DNA of 64,000 nucleotides. Origin: Lepidostoma basale (lineage: Eukaryota; Arthropoda; Insecta; Trichoptera; Lepidostomatidae). Position 1 is the stretch's first letter, and every line of letters begins with the position of its first letter. The notes beneath the pieces were generated by a model. The model ran no database searches, had not been told where the DNA came from, and worked only from the letters and a program-made list of their open reading frames with translations. The stretch covers positions 62,001 to 126,000 of the forward strand of contig JAHDVF020000106.1 in NCBI GenBank assembly GCA_022606425.2, written 5' to 3'. Shown one piece after another: positions 10,400-22,059 of the stretch. A program made the position numbers and the translations under genes.

Positions 10400-10700
10400 A
10401 AATTGCATACATTAATTCGGTTAAAAAAAAAATTGCATACCAAAAAATGTTTCGAATCTCCAGAAGACTGCAAAGAAATAAGACAGAACCCTGGGGAAAT
10501 ACTGCCGTGGACAGACCTAGATGCAAAACACCAGTACATAAAGACAGTCTCGGGCAATGTGATCACAGACCTTACCGTCGAGGTTATAAGCAAACAAGGA
10601 GAGGGACGTATGATGTATCTTCGGCGCTAAGAAAAAACAAGATCCACTAGCTAAGGGAAGGTAACCCTTATAGAAAATCCCCGGAGAAGGCAACGATAAA
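10400..10700 (+). other. Unassigned open stretch
   Basis: A plus frame includes NPGEILPWTDLDAKHQYIK and VEVISKQGEG. It may be an upstream piece of a retroelement polyprotein, but no diagnostic motif is present. Confidence 0.2.
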
Positions 10701-10714
10701 TCAACAACAACAAA

Positions 10715-11240
10715 CCATCACGCCGTTTCCCCGCAGGGGTGGGCAGAGAGAATGGACCGCCACACTACTCTCTATCCTGACATACCTCTCTCGATTCCTC
10801 CATATTCATACATCGAGTCATACACGCACGTCGATTTTTCCGGCTTCTGACATGACCAACCTTTAATATTTGATTAATTTGGTCATGCCATGTTTTCCTC
10901 AACCTCGACTCCTGTCAACCTCGACTCCTTCCTCCATTTACATCGTTAACGTATACTTTTTTAACCATTCTTTCTTCACCCATGCGCTCCATATGTCCGA
11001 ACCAACGCAGCGATCCTTTCATAATTTTGTTCATAATACCTTTTTTCGCTCTACATTCCTTCCTAATATCAGCATTTGAGATTCTGTCGTACATCGTTCT
11101 ACCACACATACCTCATCTCTACCGCATTTATTTTGGTCTCATCTTTCTTCTGCCAGTTCCATGCTTCGCTTCCATACATAAGGGTTGGGATCAGAACTCC
11201 ATTGTGAACGGCCGAACGATAAATCACTGATGTAATACTT
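10715..11240 (-). mobile_element. L-A LINE 3' end
   Basis: Antisense: CATCACGCCGTTTCCCCGCA at 10719, then the RACMT block, KTWHDQIN, WFGHMERMGEE, KAECRKE and a MYGSEAW-like block to about 11200. Frames are partly preserved (RTMYDRISNADIRKECRA). Confidence 0.75.
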
Positions 11241-11334
11241 TCTAGAAAATCACTGTGGCGAGAAAACAGAAACTACAGTGACCGTCGACGTCAAGAAGAG
11301 CTCACACGACATTATAAGAAGAAACTTCCGGTAG

Positions 11335-11525
11335 AGAGAATGCACCGCCACATTGGTATATCCTGACACACCTCTCTAGCTTTGTACAGCGTGTCATAAG
11401 CGTACGTCGATTCTCACGACTTCTAACAAGGTAGACCTTTAAAAATTGATTAATTTGGTCATGCCATGTTTTCCTCGGTCTGCCTCGACTCCATAATCCA
11501 TTCTCACTGTTAAAATATATATTTT
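11335..11525 (-). mobile_element. L-A LINE 3' fragment
   Basis: A second antisense copy, from GAATGCACCGCCACATTGG to CCTCGGTCTGCCTCGACTCC. Confidence 0.6.
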
Positions 11526-11599
11526 AAGATAATCAAATGATTTTACTGAAATCTCTTAATGGAAGTTCATTTTAAATAATAATTAAATAAAACGATGAT

Positions 11600-11770
11600 T
11601 TTTAACTACTTCCACTTTTGTCTTTATTTCGACAGCGACCGGTTTCGCCAGGCTTGCTGGCATCGACAGACTGGTGACACTATTGCAAACCAAGTCCTCT
11701 GACATGACAACAGAATTTCGTCGCTGCGGTCGTATGGCACATTTGAGAAGACATGATGAATCATGTTTTT
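11600..11770 (-). mobile_element. Hammerhead-like element of the ACCGGT type
   Basis: On the minus strand (11673 to 11633): CAGT, core CTGTCGA, T, stem GCCAG/CTGGC with loop CAAGC, GAAAC, CGGTC, then GCTG pairing with CAGT. The palindrome ACCGGT takes the place of ACATGT. A related copy is at about 45475-45550. Confidence 0.5.
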
Positions 11771-11929
11771 GACTGTGGAATCTGGGCGTTATTACTTTGT
11801 CAGTTGAATATTACCAATGGAGCGATTAACATATACAGCGCCTTTTAAAAAGTATTTGATAGAATAACATATACAAAATATACAAAAGTTAGCGTCCGAT
11901 AAGGGATTAAGTTATTTATTGTTTGTTGA

Positions 11930-12060
11930 ACATAATGTAAAACACCATATTTAATAATTAGTACGAATGAAAAGTGAGTTTTCTAGATGATTTATAATAA
12001 TTTATTTGAATGACATGACATTTGATAATACGGATTAATTATTGAATATTTTAAATATAA
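11930..12060. mobile_element. Family A arm (decayed)
   Basis: Contains GTACGAATGAAAAGTGAGTT and TTCTAGATG then TTGAATGACATGACATTTGA. The stem-GAAAC block is lost. Confidence 0.4.
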
Positions 12061-12500
12061 TAAAGGAGCCTGTGTTCTGCCAGTTGGTACTTATGGTCTT
12101 GAACCTGTAACATTGTCCAAATAAAGTGTCGAGAATCTACGAGTGACCCAAAAAGCCATGGAAAGAGCCATGTTAGGAATAAGCCTAAGAGACAGTCAGA
12201 AACGATACGGTGGGAGAAAAAACAAAGGTCACAAACTTCAACCACCGGGTGGCGACTCTTAAATTGCAATGGGCAGGTCACGTAGCCAGAAGCCCATGAA
12301 AAATGGACAAGAAGACTGCTGACTTGGAGACCGTGAAGAGAAGTGCAGGGCGACCGCAACTACGGTGGAAGGATGATCTGAACAGACATGTCGGAATAAC
12401 CTGGATGCAGTCTGCACAAGACATAGTAACATGGAAGCGAATGCAGGAGAGCCTTGTCTAGGAGTGGACGGGATTAGGCTGAGGAAAAAGAAGAAGAAGA
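12060..12500 (+). mobile_element. L-B LINE 3' end
   Basis: Reads CTGCCAGTTGGTACTTATGG, AMERAMLGISLRD, a VATLKLQWAGHVA block, RSAGRPQLRWKDDLNRHVG and MQSAQD. At least one frameshift is present. Ends in a GAAGAAGAAGAA tail. Confidence 0.7.
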
Positions 12501-12833
12501 ATAAAGGAACCATAATCTATAAATAACTCGCCTCGGTATTATTTCAAAAGATACCTAACCATGTGTACCTCCGATAACGAAAATAACCAACCATAGCTAT
12601 CAAAGCATTTTTTCTAACAGTAGGTAATACTGTTTGCCTTCGCTATGCGTCAGATAAGGATTATTGAACAATACAGGGCTATTTCGAGTGGTTTGTAAAA
12701 GCGGCATGGAAGTCATCAGTGATGATAAAATATTTCAAACTGTAATGATAAAACGAATTTTTTTTTTTATTATAACTAACCTCATCTATTGTTTAACTTG
12801 TAACTAACTTTAACTTGTAACTAACATAACTAA

Positions 12834-13740
12834 CTCACCTCTATTGTTTAACTTGTATTCCAATCAAGTCTTCCAACTTATTGAAAACTCCAACCTGGGA
12901 GCGAAGGTTAATGGGGTTATTGTTAATAACATCAGGTATGCTGATGACACAGTTATTTTAGCTGATAGTATACCCGATCTTCAATAACTCCTAAATAAAA
13001 TTGATAAAGCAGGAGAGGATCTGGGCTTGAAAATCAACGTTAAGAAGGCCAAATGGATGACATTTGGGCGACTTCTTCATCCACTCTGCAACTGAATGGT
13101 TCGAATATTGAAATGGTCGACCAATTTAAATACCTTGGCAGCATTATCACTAAAGCGCTTGACCCGGACATTGAAATAAAATGCAGAATTCAAGTTGCAC
13201 GCGCTGCATTTAATAAAATGAGAACATTATTTTGCAACAATAATCTCAACTTGAAACTCCGACAAAGAATGATTAAATATTATATATGTTCTGTTCTACT
13301 ATATGGCTGCGAAACCTGGACTCTGAAAGTGAATGTAATGAACCGGTTGGAAGCGTTCGAGATGTGGATATACCGCAGAATGCTCCGTATACCGTGGACG
13401 GATAGGGTCAATAATGCAGACGTGCTACAGAGAGCTAGAGCCAATAGAGAGCTGTTGTCGAGTGTTAAAATTAGAAAGGTTTCATATTTGGGTCATGTGC
13501 TGAGGGGAGAAAAATACCACCTCCTTCGACTGATATTCATGGGTAAAGTGGAGGGATGTCGGGGAGTTGGTAGAAGGCAGCTGTCCTGGCTGCGGAACAT
13601 CAAAGAGCGGACAGGAATAACAATAGTTCTAACCTGTTCCAAGTAGCGCAGGAAAAAGATGCCTTTGCTGCAGTGATCGCCAACGTTGGGGGACCTGACA
13701 CGGCACCGAAAGAAGAATAAGATTTTAACTAACTAACCAT
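12834..13740 (+). mobile_element. L-C LINE with partial RT catalytic domain
   Basis: The longest reverse-transcriptase relic here. From about 12834 the frame reads SPLLFNLYSNQVFQLIE, then IRYADDTVIL with the RT catalytic YADD at about 12938. A stop follows PDLQ near 12985 and a frameshift lies near 13055. The next frame runs to 13646 with LNGSNIEMVDQFKYLGSII, LLYGCETWTLK and LEAFEMW.YRRMLRI. A pseudogene, not active. 12500-12830 is AT-rich with a small local duplication. Confidence 0.8.
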
Positions 13741-14169
13741 CACGCTGTCTCTCTGAAGGGGTAGCATATCGATATTTTATTTTTGTTTATCTTTTGAACA
13801 CGCTGTATAAGTGGAGGATGCTAGAGAAGTATAATCTAGGTAGAAGAGTGTAGCCGATTGAGCTCGTGACACGTCACCGACCTGTTTTAACTTAGCTGGA
13901 AGAAATAATCGATATTTTACGTTGAAGTGGTGACCTTAGGGATAAAGGTTAAACTTCGAGCCCTTCTGAAGATACATACAGTCATAATTATGCAAAGTTT
14001 TTGAATCACAAAAGCGACCTGATGATTTATTCTTCCAAAAGTAATAATCTGTGAAATCAGACAGGATGTTTGGGTATCCATTATCCAGATATTGTGCCCA
14101 TTACAAATCGTAAAGAATTAGTTAAATTTAATTAAAACTAACTAACTAACTAACTAACCATCACTCCGT

Positions 14170-14900
14170 CTCCCCGGAGGGGTAGGTTTGTGCTCGGTGG
14201 CACAGTGCAGAGTCACCGAGCAAAAACTGTAAGTATTATTTTTTTCTGACACTGTGATTTATAATGTTCACAAAACAATATTAAAAAAATATAACTGTTA
14301 TAAATAATTTTTAGGTCAAAGAATATATGAAAATTCATGCGATTCCAACACTGGATTGGCCCGGAAATAGCCCTGACCTAAACCCTATCGAGAACTTGTG
14401 GCATAAAATGGCAATTGAAATAAATAAACTGAAGCCTCCGTCAAAGGAAAACCTTAAATACTTCATCGAAAAAATGTGATTGAAAAATTTATCCAAGACT
14501 ACATACATAATTTGGTGAAATCCATGCCTAAACGTATTGAAGCAGTTATTAAAAAAAAGGAGGAGGAACAAAGTACTGATTTTGTTCGTTTTTGATAATT
14601 GTTAGTGTTATATACCTATGTAATTTTATTTGAAATAAATATGTGTTTATTTAAATTATGTGAGCATTTTTAATTTTTGTGACAAAAAATCGAAAATCTA
14701 CAAATTAACTCTAAAATTAAGAAAACATTTTTTTTGATCCCTAAGAAGGCAATTTTCTTGCAGATCATCTTTAAACAGTGTTGCTTAATAATTTGGACTG
14801 AAAAGCTATCAAGCAATCACAAAAAAAAATTATATAATTACAAAAAACCGATATTTTCAGTGTGAAAAGATTTCTGTGCTCGCTACTGTAGATAGCGAAT
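14170..14900 (+). mobile_element. Tc1/mariner-like element remnant
   Basis: The translation near 14335 contains IPTLDWPGNSPDLNPIENLW, the conserved C-terminal DDE-domain block of Tc1-like transposases. It breaks at a TGA after FIEKM. End-like sequences containing GTGCTCG occur at about 14190 and 14875. Only the C-terminal third of a transposase is present. 13780-14130 and 14900-15460 hold nothing I can name. Confidence 0.8.
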
Positions 14901-15469
14901 TCAGAAAAGTTATGATAAGAGATATATCTCATATGCTTTTCATACTGAAATTAAACTTGCGCGTTGTTCTAACTATTATATTATAATTGTCATTATAATA
15001 ATTCTGTTTTATTATAATTCCAAAAATCTGTTAGCTACGGAAAAACAAGCGAGACAATAAATTTATGATGGTACACGATTGGCGGTATATCCTTTTAACT
15101 TATCTCCGCTTAAATTATCATCACGAAGTTAACCTCGTGATGGTAATTTAGTTTCAGAGTTACGTTAGTCGACTCCCAGCAATACAAATTAGTTGATGTT
15201 ATATATTTCGTTAAATAAATATTTATCTCGTCTGTAAACTCATAACCTGCATTGGTTTACGTAACTGTGTAACTAGATTCATATTACGATAATTCAGTAA
15301 ATATTATATACTACCTGTACCCGGCCACGCGTTGCTATGGCTCAATCTGGTTTAATTAAAAAGAGTACACATTTATAAAATATATTAAATTTCACAATAC
15401 TTGTTAGTATACAATATTTTTTATTCTAAAAATATATTTTTGGAAAAAACATATAATAGTATTATATAT

Positions 15470-16290
15470 AATAGTAAAGAAAATTTGCAAGTCTTAGTGT
15501 CAAGGATGTATGAGGCATGCAAAAAGAGTGACTTGGTGATGAATGTGTCTAAATCTAAAGTGATGGTTTTCGAGAAAGAAGAATGTATGACGATTTGTGA
15601 TATAAGTGCGATGGGCGAGAAATTGGAGCAAGTTACTGAATTTACGTATCTGGGAAGCATGTTTACAAGAGACGGAAAAATGGAGAAAGACATCGAAAGA
15701 AGGGTTGGTGCTGGGAATAAAATAAATGGCGCACTCAAAGTCATTACTGCAAATAGAAATATATCCACAGAAGCAAAAATGGCAGTACACAATGGAGTTC
15801 TAGTGCCAACCCTCATGTATGGAAGTGAAGCTTGGAGCTGGCAAAAGAAGGATGAAAGCAGGATATACGCCGTAGAAATGAGATCACTAAGAAGAATGTG
15901 CGGGAAAACGTTGTATGATAGAATACCGATCGATGAAATAAGAAAGAAATGTAAGGCAGATGACTGCATCATGAATAAAATTAAAAATGGATCCGTGAGA
16001 TGGTTTGGACATACGGAACGAATGGTTGAGAGTAGAATGGTTAAAAAGTTGTACACAAGCAGCGTGAGTGGGAAAAGAAGCCGACGACGACCGAGGAAAA
16101 CATGGCATGACCAAATTAATCAATTACTAAAAGGCGACCACATTCGAAGTCGGAATAATCGACGTGCGTGCATGGTACGATGTATGAATGTAGAGGAAGC
16201 CCGAGAGGTATGCCAGGACAAGCCATTGTGGCGATCCATCCTCTCTGCCTACCCCTCCGGGGAAATGGCGTGATGGTTAGTTAGTTGCTT
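15470..16290 (+). mobile_element. L-A LINE 3' end, best-preserved copy
   Basis: An open frame of about 290 codons ends at 16273. It starts inside the RT domain, after the catalytic motif: MNVSKSKVMVF, a FTYLGSMFTRDGKM block, INGALKVI, LVPTLMYGSEAWSWQKK, MRSLRRMCGKTLYDRI, RWFGHTERM, RRRPRKTWHDQINQLLKG, RACMVRCMNVEEAREVCQD and SILSAYPSGEMA. The 3' end is GGCGTGATGGTTAGTTAG. It serves as the reference for the decayed L-A copies. 5' truncated, so not autonomous. Confidence 0.85.
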
Positions 16291-16654
16291 AGTTAAAATA
16301 TATTTTTTGAAAACAATCTCTTAGGCAAAAGTTTACTCTTCCTCGGTGAATCGGTTTTGATTGTTCAAATAAAATATTATTTGTTTTCAATATATTTTAT
16401 TTATAATGTTAAATGTAATATTCACATAAGTAATCTCTGCACTTCAAAAACAGACAGATGCAAACTAATAAAATATAGAATTTTTAAATAGAGACAAAAA
16501 CATAAGAATTTTTTTTTATCATTGAAACGTATAAACCGAGTGCTAAGTGTTTATTTGGTGTTGAAGTTAGCTTCAAGTACTTCTGTACCTTCACCGAAGT
16601 AATATTAATGAACAGTGAAAATATCACCAAGATCTGTCAATTATTATTATTATT

Positions 16655-17120
16655 ATTATTTAACTAACTAACTAACCATCACGCCGTTTCCCCGAAAGGG
16701 TAGGCAGAAAGAATGGACTGTCACACTTTTACTGATGCGGCACTCCATCCTTCTCTTTTCGCTCCGCGGAAGACGCGGTGTGATGGGTTGCGAACCTCAT
16801 CGCCACCAATAGGCATCTCCCGCGCACATTTCGATCGTCCAACACCCACAAAATAAATCTAAAACAAATAATATAAAATACAATGATATAAAATAAAATA
16901 ACAAAATAAAAATAATTTAACACGAAATGTTCTTTTTAGATGATGCACATATTGTCTTTTTAATTAATGTTCCACGAACCCACCCTTTTTTTAAATTTAG
17001 CACATAATGTAATAACACAAAATGTTTTTTTTCGATGTTTCACATGTTGACATGGACGATCCGGACTTTTGTATTTATTTAATTTATGTTACACGTATCC
17101 ACCGTTTTTTTAATTAACTG
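16655..17120 (-). mobile_element. L-I element (LINE tail with GC-rich terminus)
   Basis: Begins AACTAACTAACCATCACGCC, shows GGTAGGCAGAAAGAATGGAC like L-A, and then diverges to ATGCGGCACTCCATCCTTCT, GGGTTGCGAACCTCATCGCC and a tail rich in AAATAAAATAACAAAATAAA. Other copies are at 20318-20510, 49455-49560 and 60318-60690. It may be an L-A-tailed SINE or a related LINE. Confidence 0.6.
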
Positions 17121-17364
17121 CAATTAGGCACTTAACCAGCAAGAACTTAAAAATAATATTGAAGAAATTATTCAAATTGTCATTGGAACAAATGAAAAAT
17201 TTATTTTGACACCTGTCAAAATTCTTTATAAAAACGATAAAACTGATATAATTTTAACATCAAAACAATACAAACGTATTAAGTGTCACAATTAACTATT
17301 ATAAAGTGCGGCAACAGTTAAATTGACCAAAACAATTCACTTATACGTGAAAAAAAATCGTTTT

Positions 17365-17578
17365 ATTGAATCGCTATTTTACATCATGACAGCATGAGCC
17401 AAATCGATGTAAAGGGTATTATAGCTATCATAGTGATTCTCGTGACATGTGCTAGGTAGCTAACCTATCGCCATTTTATTGTCACGTGAATTCTACACCA
17501 GACCAAAGACAGTGTGACAATCACACTGCCCTCGCCGGGGTGGTAGTCAATGCACTTACCACTCGGCCACGAAGGTCG
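17365..17578 (-). mobile_element. SINE-1, antisense copy lacking the B box
   Basis: The body and A box (minus strand TGGCCGAGTGG) are present. The head jumps from GTAAGTGCATTGACTACCAC to CCCGGCGAGGGCAG, deleting about 25 bp that contain the B box. Confidence 0.75.
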
Positions 17579-17589
17579 TGCCGAGTCCA

Positions 17590-17800
17590 TTGAGTTCAAA
17601 GAACAGAAGAAGAAGATGACCCTTAATTTCGTACGGAGTAGAGGAAGACCGAGGAAAACATGGCATGACCAAATCAATCAAATGTTAAAGGTCAGCCATG
17701 TTAGAAGTCGGAAGAATCGACGTGCGTGTATGACTCGCTGAATGAATGAGGAGGAAGTGAGAAAGAGTAGTTTCAGAGAAACGGCGTGATGGTTCGTTGT
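17590..17800 (+). mobile_element. L-A LINE 3' fragment
   Basis: The frame RSRGRPRKTWHDQINQMLK and the RACMTR block are intact. The copy ends GGCGTGATGGTTCGTTG. Confidence 0.65.
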
Positions 17801-17869
17801 TTTTTTTTTTATATTATTAAAATTAAAACAATTAAATGTTTAAAGTGAACAACGCCCTAGTAGTTTTTT

Positions 17870-18175
17870 AAATACGAATGAATACGTCGGTTTTCAAAAG
17901 TATTGACTATATTTTCTGGGATTTAAACATCCAAAAATCAGCCGTTATCGTTCACGTGACATTGCGCAATGATGAGAAATAGATATTTGATAAAACCTCA
18001 GCAACGCGAAAAGTGTCATAACCATAAAATATAATAAAACATCCAGAAAATAACATGTTCATTCAAGTGACATTAAGCAATTATAATTTGTTAATGCCTT
18101 ATCAAGCGAAACATGGCATTACCATTAAATAATTAAAACTTCTAGAAAAGAGAGAGAAACAGTCTCCTTTCTAAA
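17870..18175. mobile_element. Family A arms (decayed)
   Basis: Contains AATACGAATGAATACGTCGG, then at 18100-18130 TTAATGCCTTATCAAGCGAA and ACATGGCATTACC. 18180-18790 is AT-rich with no gene; CCTGAAGATGATGTATATCT at 18724 is a further degenerate core. Confidence 0.45.
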
Positions 18176-18794
18176 GTATAATAAAAAGTAGGGCTCGGAA
18201 TTTACATAAAAAAGCATTATTTCCCTAGGCCTGGATTTCAAAAATACCTCTAGTTTATAAAGTACTCTAGTTATTAATGAATATTCTCTAATAACAAGAG
18301 CTAAAAGGGGTGTCTAGATCTATAGTATTTTTACTAATAAGTCTGATCCAAATTTACTCTAACCGGAACTTCATCAAGGGAACAAATATTTCTTATTGCT
18401 TTGTTATCTAGACGAAGCTGTAGTGAGAGCGAAACCGGTTGGTTAAAAGTGGTGTGAAAACCAAAAATTACGAAATACTGAATGTTTTAATTCATTTAAC
18501 AATATCAAATATTATAATAATTGTCTTATAAGTTATACCCAAACCAAATGGTCATCGTTTCTATAATAATAAACTTTAAATTGTATTTATATTTAACACT
18601 TTTGAATTGTTAATTTGAAAGAATAATGAAACTACCTATACAAAAATACTTTATATATATATTTTTTTGTATTTTTTTCGGAGATATACTAGTTTTATAG
18701 TTGATTTAAAATTATAGGTTAATCCTGAAGATGATGTATATCTCTGAAATTTTTATGTATTATTATTATTTTAATAAAAATACGTAAAAATGTT

Positions 18795-19020
18795 TAATTA
18801 ATACGAATGAACACGTCAGTTTTCTAGAAGTTTTATTAAATTTTATGGGAATGACATGTTTCGCTCTTCTAAGGCATTATCGAATGTATCATTATCAAAC
18901 ATTTGATAATGCCTTAGAAGGGCGAAACATGTCATTACCATAAAATATAATAAAACTTCTAGAAAATTGACGTTTTCATTCGTATTAATTATTTAATATG
19001 GAGTTTTACAGCATTGTTCA
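18795..19020. mobile_element. Family A inverted-pair element (best copy)
   Basis: A near-palindrome of about 185 bp. The left arm is AATACGAATGAACACGTCAG, TTTTCTAGAAG, GGGAATGACATGTTTCGCTC. The right arm, at 18901-18990, repeats this inverted. The right arm on plus holds TTGATAA, T, GCC, loop, GGC, GAAACATGTC (18903-18933). The flank continues as TATGGAGTTTTACAGCATTG. 19030-19650 is AT-rich with no gene. Confidence 0.7.
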
Positions 19021-19689
19021 AGAAACAATAAATACGTAAAAAGGTTTTTTTACCTTCCTATTTAAATACCTGAGTCAATATTGTCAAAACTATAACAAAA
19101 CAAAAAATATTCTTATTTGTTAAATAGCGAATTTTTATTTCCAGCCTTTTATATGACTGTGATTAAAACAAATAATACGTGTGTATTTAAATAAATTAGT
19201 TCACCCCTCTGCTCTTAAATAGTACACGATATCTGACATTTTAGTTAGTAAGTAGCTCTATAACAGTGCATGTATTTTACAGATTAAAACGAACTCTTTT
19301 TATTCAAGGCATTCGTGACATTTATTTTAAGTATCCACGTTATCTTTCAAGGCCAAATATCACCACCCCCAACAAAAGTTTAAATTTTCATCACTGAAAA
19401 TGTTTCACGTTTCTTTTATATGCTTCTCATCGAAGAGTATTTATAACGCAACCAATTTTGACAAGTAAATACATGCTATAATTAATAAAGCACGTAAAAT
19501 TATACAAAATATATATTTACTCGAAGAAATCAAGCCCGGAAAAGCGAAATAATAAAGAAATGCAGCGAAAATACATGCGCCGTGACAATAACGCGTATTG
19601 CACTGACATCTTTCAAATTTTACGTATAATAAAAATACAACCATAAACTTACATTTACGTTGTGATATTAATCCTCACAAATTCACAAA

Positions 19690-19880
19690 ACACTATGATT
19701 GATAATATTAACTCGACTGTTTGTTTTACTCCTGTCCGTAACTGACAGTCCGTAAACAAAATGGCGAACGACCGCTCCGCACAACGAGAGCTTTGCGACT
19801 GATTTCAGCTCGGTGGATGGCACGTGTCGCGGGCGCACTGCTCCGCCAACCGAGCGGGGGAGGGGGGTGATGATCTCATA
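19690..19880. promoter_or_regulatory. CpG-rich island, possible promoter or 5' UTR
   Basis: A sharp GC- and CpG-rich block (CACGTGTCGCGGGCGCAC) in AT-rich DNA, with AACAAAATGGCGAACGACCG on plus. On the minus strand a good donor, GTAAGT, follows at about 19650. No coding exon was found on either side. It may be the first exon of a gene outside the window, or mobile-element sequence. Confidence 0.3.
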
Positions 19881-20099
19881 ATCCCTAAAAGCACTCAATT
19901 CAACCCTTGTACCCCAGATTTATAGAATGAGAACATAAAAATTTATAGAAAGAGAAGGCGACATTGGTTAGTGTAGTGATCCGTAAACACATAAGTGACA
20001 GATATGAGCAGGTACAAAGATTTAAATTTCTTTTAACGGTAGTGTGTTTTTTGAACTCAACAAAATAATAATAATTCAATGCCAAATAAAATAAAACAC

Positions 20100-20290
20100 T
20101 TATTCTTCTACTTCTTCTTCCTTATTGTAGACCTGTGGTCTGTTCTTCAGAGTTGCTCCTCCTGTGAGGTAGATTCCCAGCCGTCTTTCCATCTTTTACG
20201 AGGTCTTCTACGAGGATGAGTCCCATGAGGTTGATTATGCAATGCAAAATAGGGGAGTCTGGTGGAGTTCATTATTTGAACATGACCGAA
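20100..20290 (-). mobile_element. L-D LINE 3' end
   Basis: Antisense L-D text: GTAGACCTGTGGTCTGTTCT, then the KRWKD block (CCATCTTTTACGAGGTCTTC), and the GTTGATTATGCAATGCAAAA block. Confidence 0.6.
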
Positions 20291-20317
20291 AAAACACGAA
20301 TTTACAAAAAAAATAAT

Positions 20318-20510
20318 TATGAACTAACTAACTAACTAACTAACTAACCATCACGCCGTCTCCCCGGAAGGGTAGGCAGAAAGAATGGACTGTCACACTT
20401 TTAATGATGCGGCACTCCATCCTTCTCTTTTCGCTCCGCGGGAGACGCGGTGTGATGGGTTGCGAACCTCATCGCCACCAATAGGCATCTCCCGCGCACA
20501 TTCGAACTAT
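20318..20510 (-). mobile_element. L-I element, short copy
   Basis: Same terminus and GC-rich block as 16655-17120, stopping at CCCGCGCACATTC. Confidence 0.65.
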
Positions 20511-20514
20511 TACT

Positions 20515-21190
20515 ACAAAATCAATATTGCACAATTAAAATGAAAAATAAATGTTTTTTCATACATACCTAGTCAACCATCGGTCTATAAAAAAAGATCA
20601 TTATATTTTTAACACATATGGGATTATGCCAAGATATATCAGAAGTATAAACTTTCCTTTTTATTTTCATTACATATTTTTTTTATTTTCAAATTACAAT
20701 AATGTTAATGGGGTTAATGATGTAAATGGAGTACGGAGTCGAGGCAGACCGAAGAAAACATGGCATGAAAAAATTAATCAAATTTTAAAGGTTGGTCATT
20801 TTAGAAGTCAGAAGAATCAACGTGCATGTAGGACTCGCTGTATGAATGTAGAGGAAGCTAGAGAGGTGTGCCAGGATAGAGTAGTGTGGCGGTCCATTCC
20901 CTCTGCTTACGCCTACGGGGAAACGGCGTGATAGTTTGTTGTTGTTGTTCAAATTACATACAATACAATAAATTTTTACTTGGGAACTACTACAATAAAA
21001 TCAATATTACGCAATTTAAAGGGGTAAAAATAAATGATTTTAAAATAAAAGTCAACCATCGGTTTATGAACACAAATTATTATTACAATAGGGATTATGC
21101 TAGGAGAAATCAGATGTAATTTTTTTTTTTTCTTTTCATACAAAATTATGAATCTTTATTTTTTGTCAAATTACACAACCGCCTAGCATG
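20515..21190 (+). repeat. Repeat unit twice, separated by an L-A LINE
   Basis: The unit CTACTACAA.ATCAATATT through AGTCAACCATCGGT to GGGATTATGC occurs at 20515-20655 and 20985-21115. An L-A 3' end lies between them at 20700-20940 (frame RSRGRPKKTWHEKINQILK). A third unit is at 38850-38975. Confidence 0.55.
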
Positions 21191-21359
21191 AAAAGGTTGA
21201 CAAGCAATAGGAAAGTTATGACGTCACTGAATAATCATAATGTGAATTACTCGGTCGGTATTATAGCTACATTGCTAAATTTTCGTGACAAATGGTTCAC
21301 AGATGCCAGGATCGTTCGGTATTCGGGAAGAAATTGGATAAAAAATTGTTTGTAGACGC

Positions 21360-21470
21360 AACAATACCTGTATTATTCTTCTTCTTCTTCTTTGCTAGCC
21401 TTCTTCCCTCCACTGCTGGATATAGCCCTCTTCCAATTTCTTCCACTCGTCTCTATCCTTCCCCCTTTGT
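21360..21470 (-). mobile_element. LINE 3' tail fragment
   Basis: Antisense LINE terminus: TTCTTCTTCTTC followed by CCCTCCACTGCTGGATATAG and CCACTCGTCTCTATCC. Confidence 0.5.
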
Positions 21471-21664
21471 ATACCTGTATTAGCATACTAAAAAACAGGT
21501 TAATTTTATCTCTACAATACGGGAATTTTTATAATTGAAAAAAATTAAAATATATTTATGCACTAAATTAGTTTTGGAACATATAAAGTAGGTATTCTAC
21601 AATAACACAGTAATAGTAAACACGATTGTTTAGTGGTTTTATTTGGATTTAATCTATATAAACT

Positions 21665-21840
21665 GCATAAATTGTGAAAATTTTGTTTCGCCTTGCGAGG
21701 GCATTCTCAAACTAAACCTAATCGCCAAAAAGTGTGTCCTCATATTGAATTTAGAAATCTTAAGGGTGGGTAAAATCTAAATTCAATATAAGGACACACT
21801 GGCGATTAGGTTCCGTTTGAGATTGCCCACAATGTGATTT
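21665..21840. mobile_element. Inverted-repeat element
   Basis: The arm AACCTAATCGCC plus GTGTCCTCATATTGAATTTA on the left is inverted on the right as TAAATTCAATATAAGGACAC plus GGCGATTAGGTT. Outside the left arm the minus strand reads GAGAATGCCCTCGCAAGGCG then AAACAAAA, again a stem followed by GAAAC. Confidence 0.6.
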
Positions 21841-22059
21841 GTTGAATATAATGTCTGTCAACGCTGTGTCAAATGAGACTTCATTTAGCGTTATTTTTTA
21901 AAATCCTCGATTCGATCACGTTCAATGCTTTAAAAAGCACATCTTTAAGATTTTCCTTGAAATTAAATTTCAAATAAGACGCTCGTTTAATTTCACGGTA
22001 TTTACAGTTTGAAACGGGGTAATATGAAATAGACAAAGCTTATAGAGATTGACAAGCTT

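Noticed and set aside
15421..16056. 211-codon minus frame opposite the best L-A copy
   Set aside because: Antisense of a LINE coding frame with all expected LINE motifs on plus.
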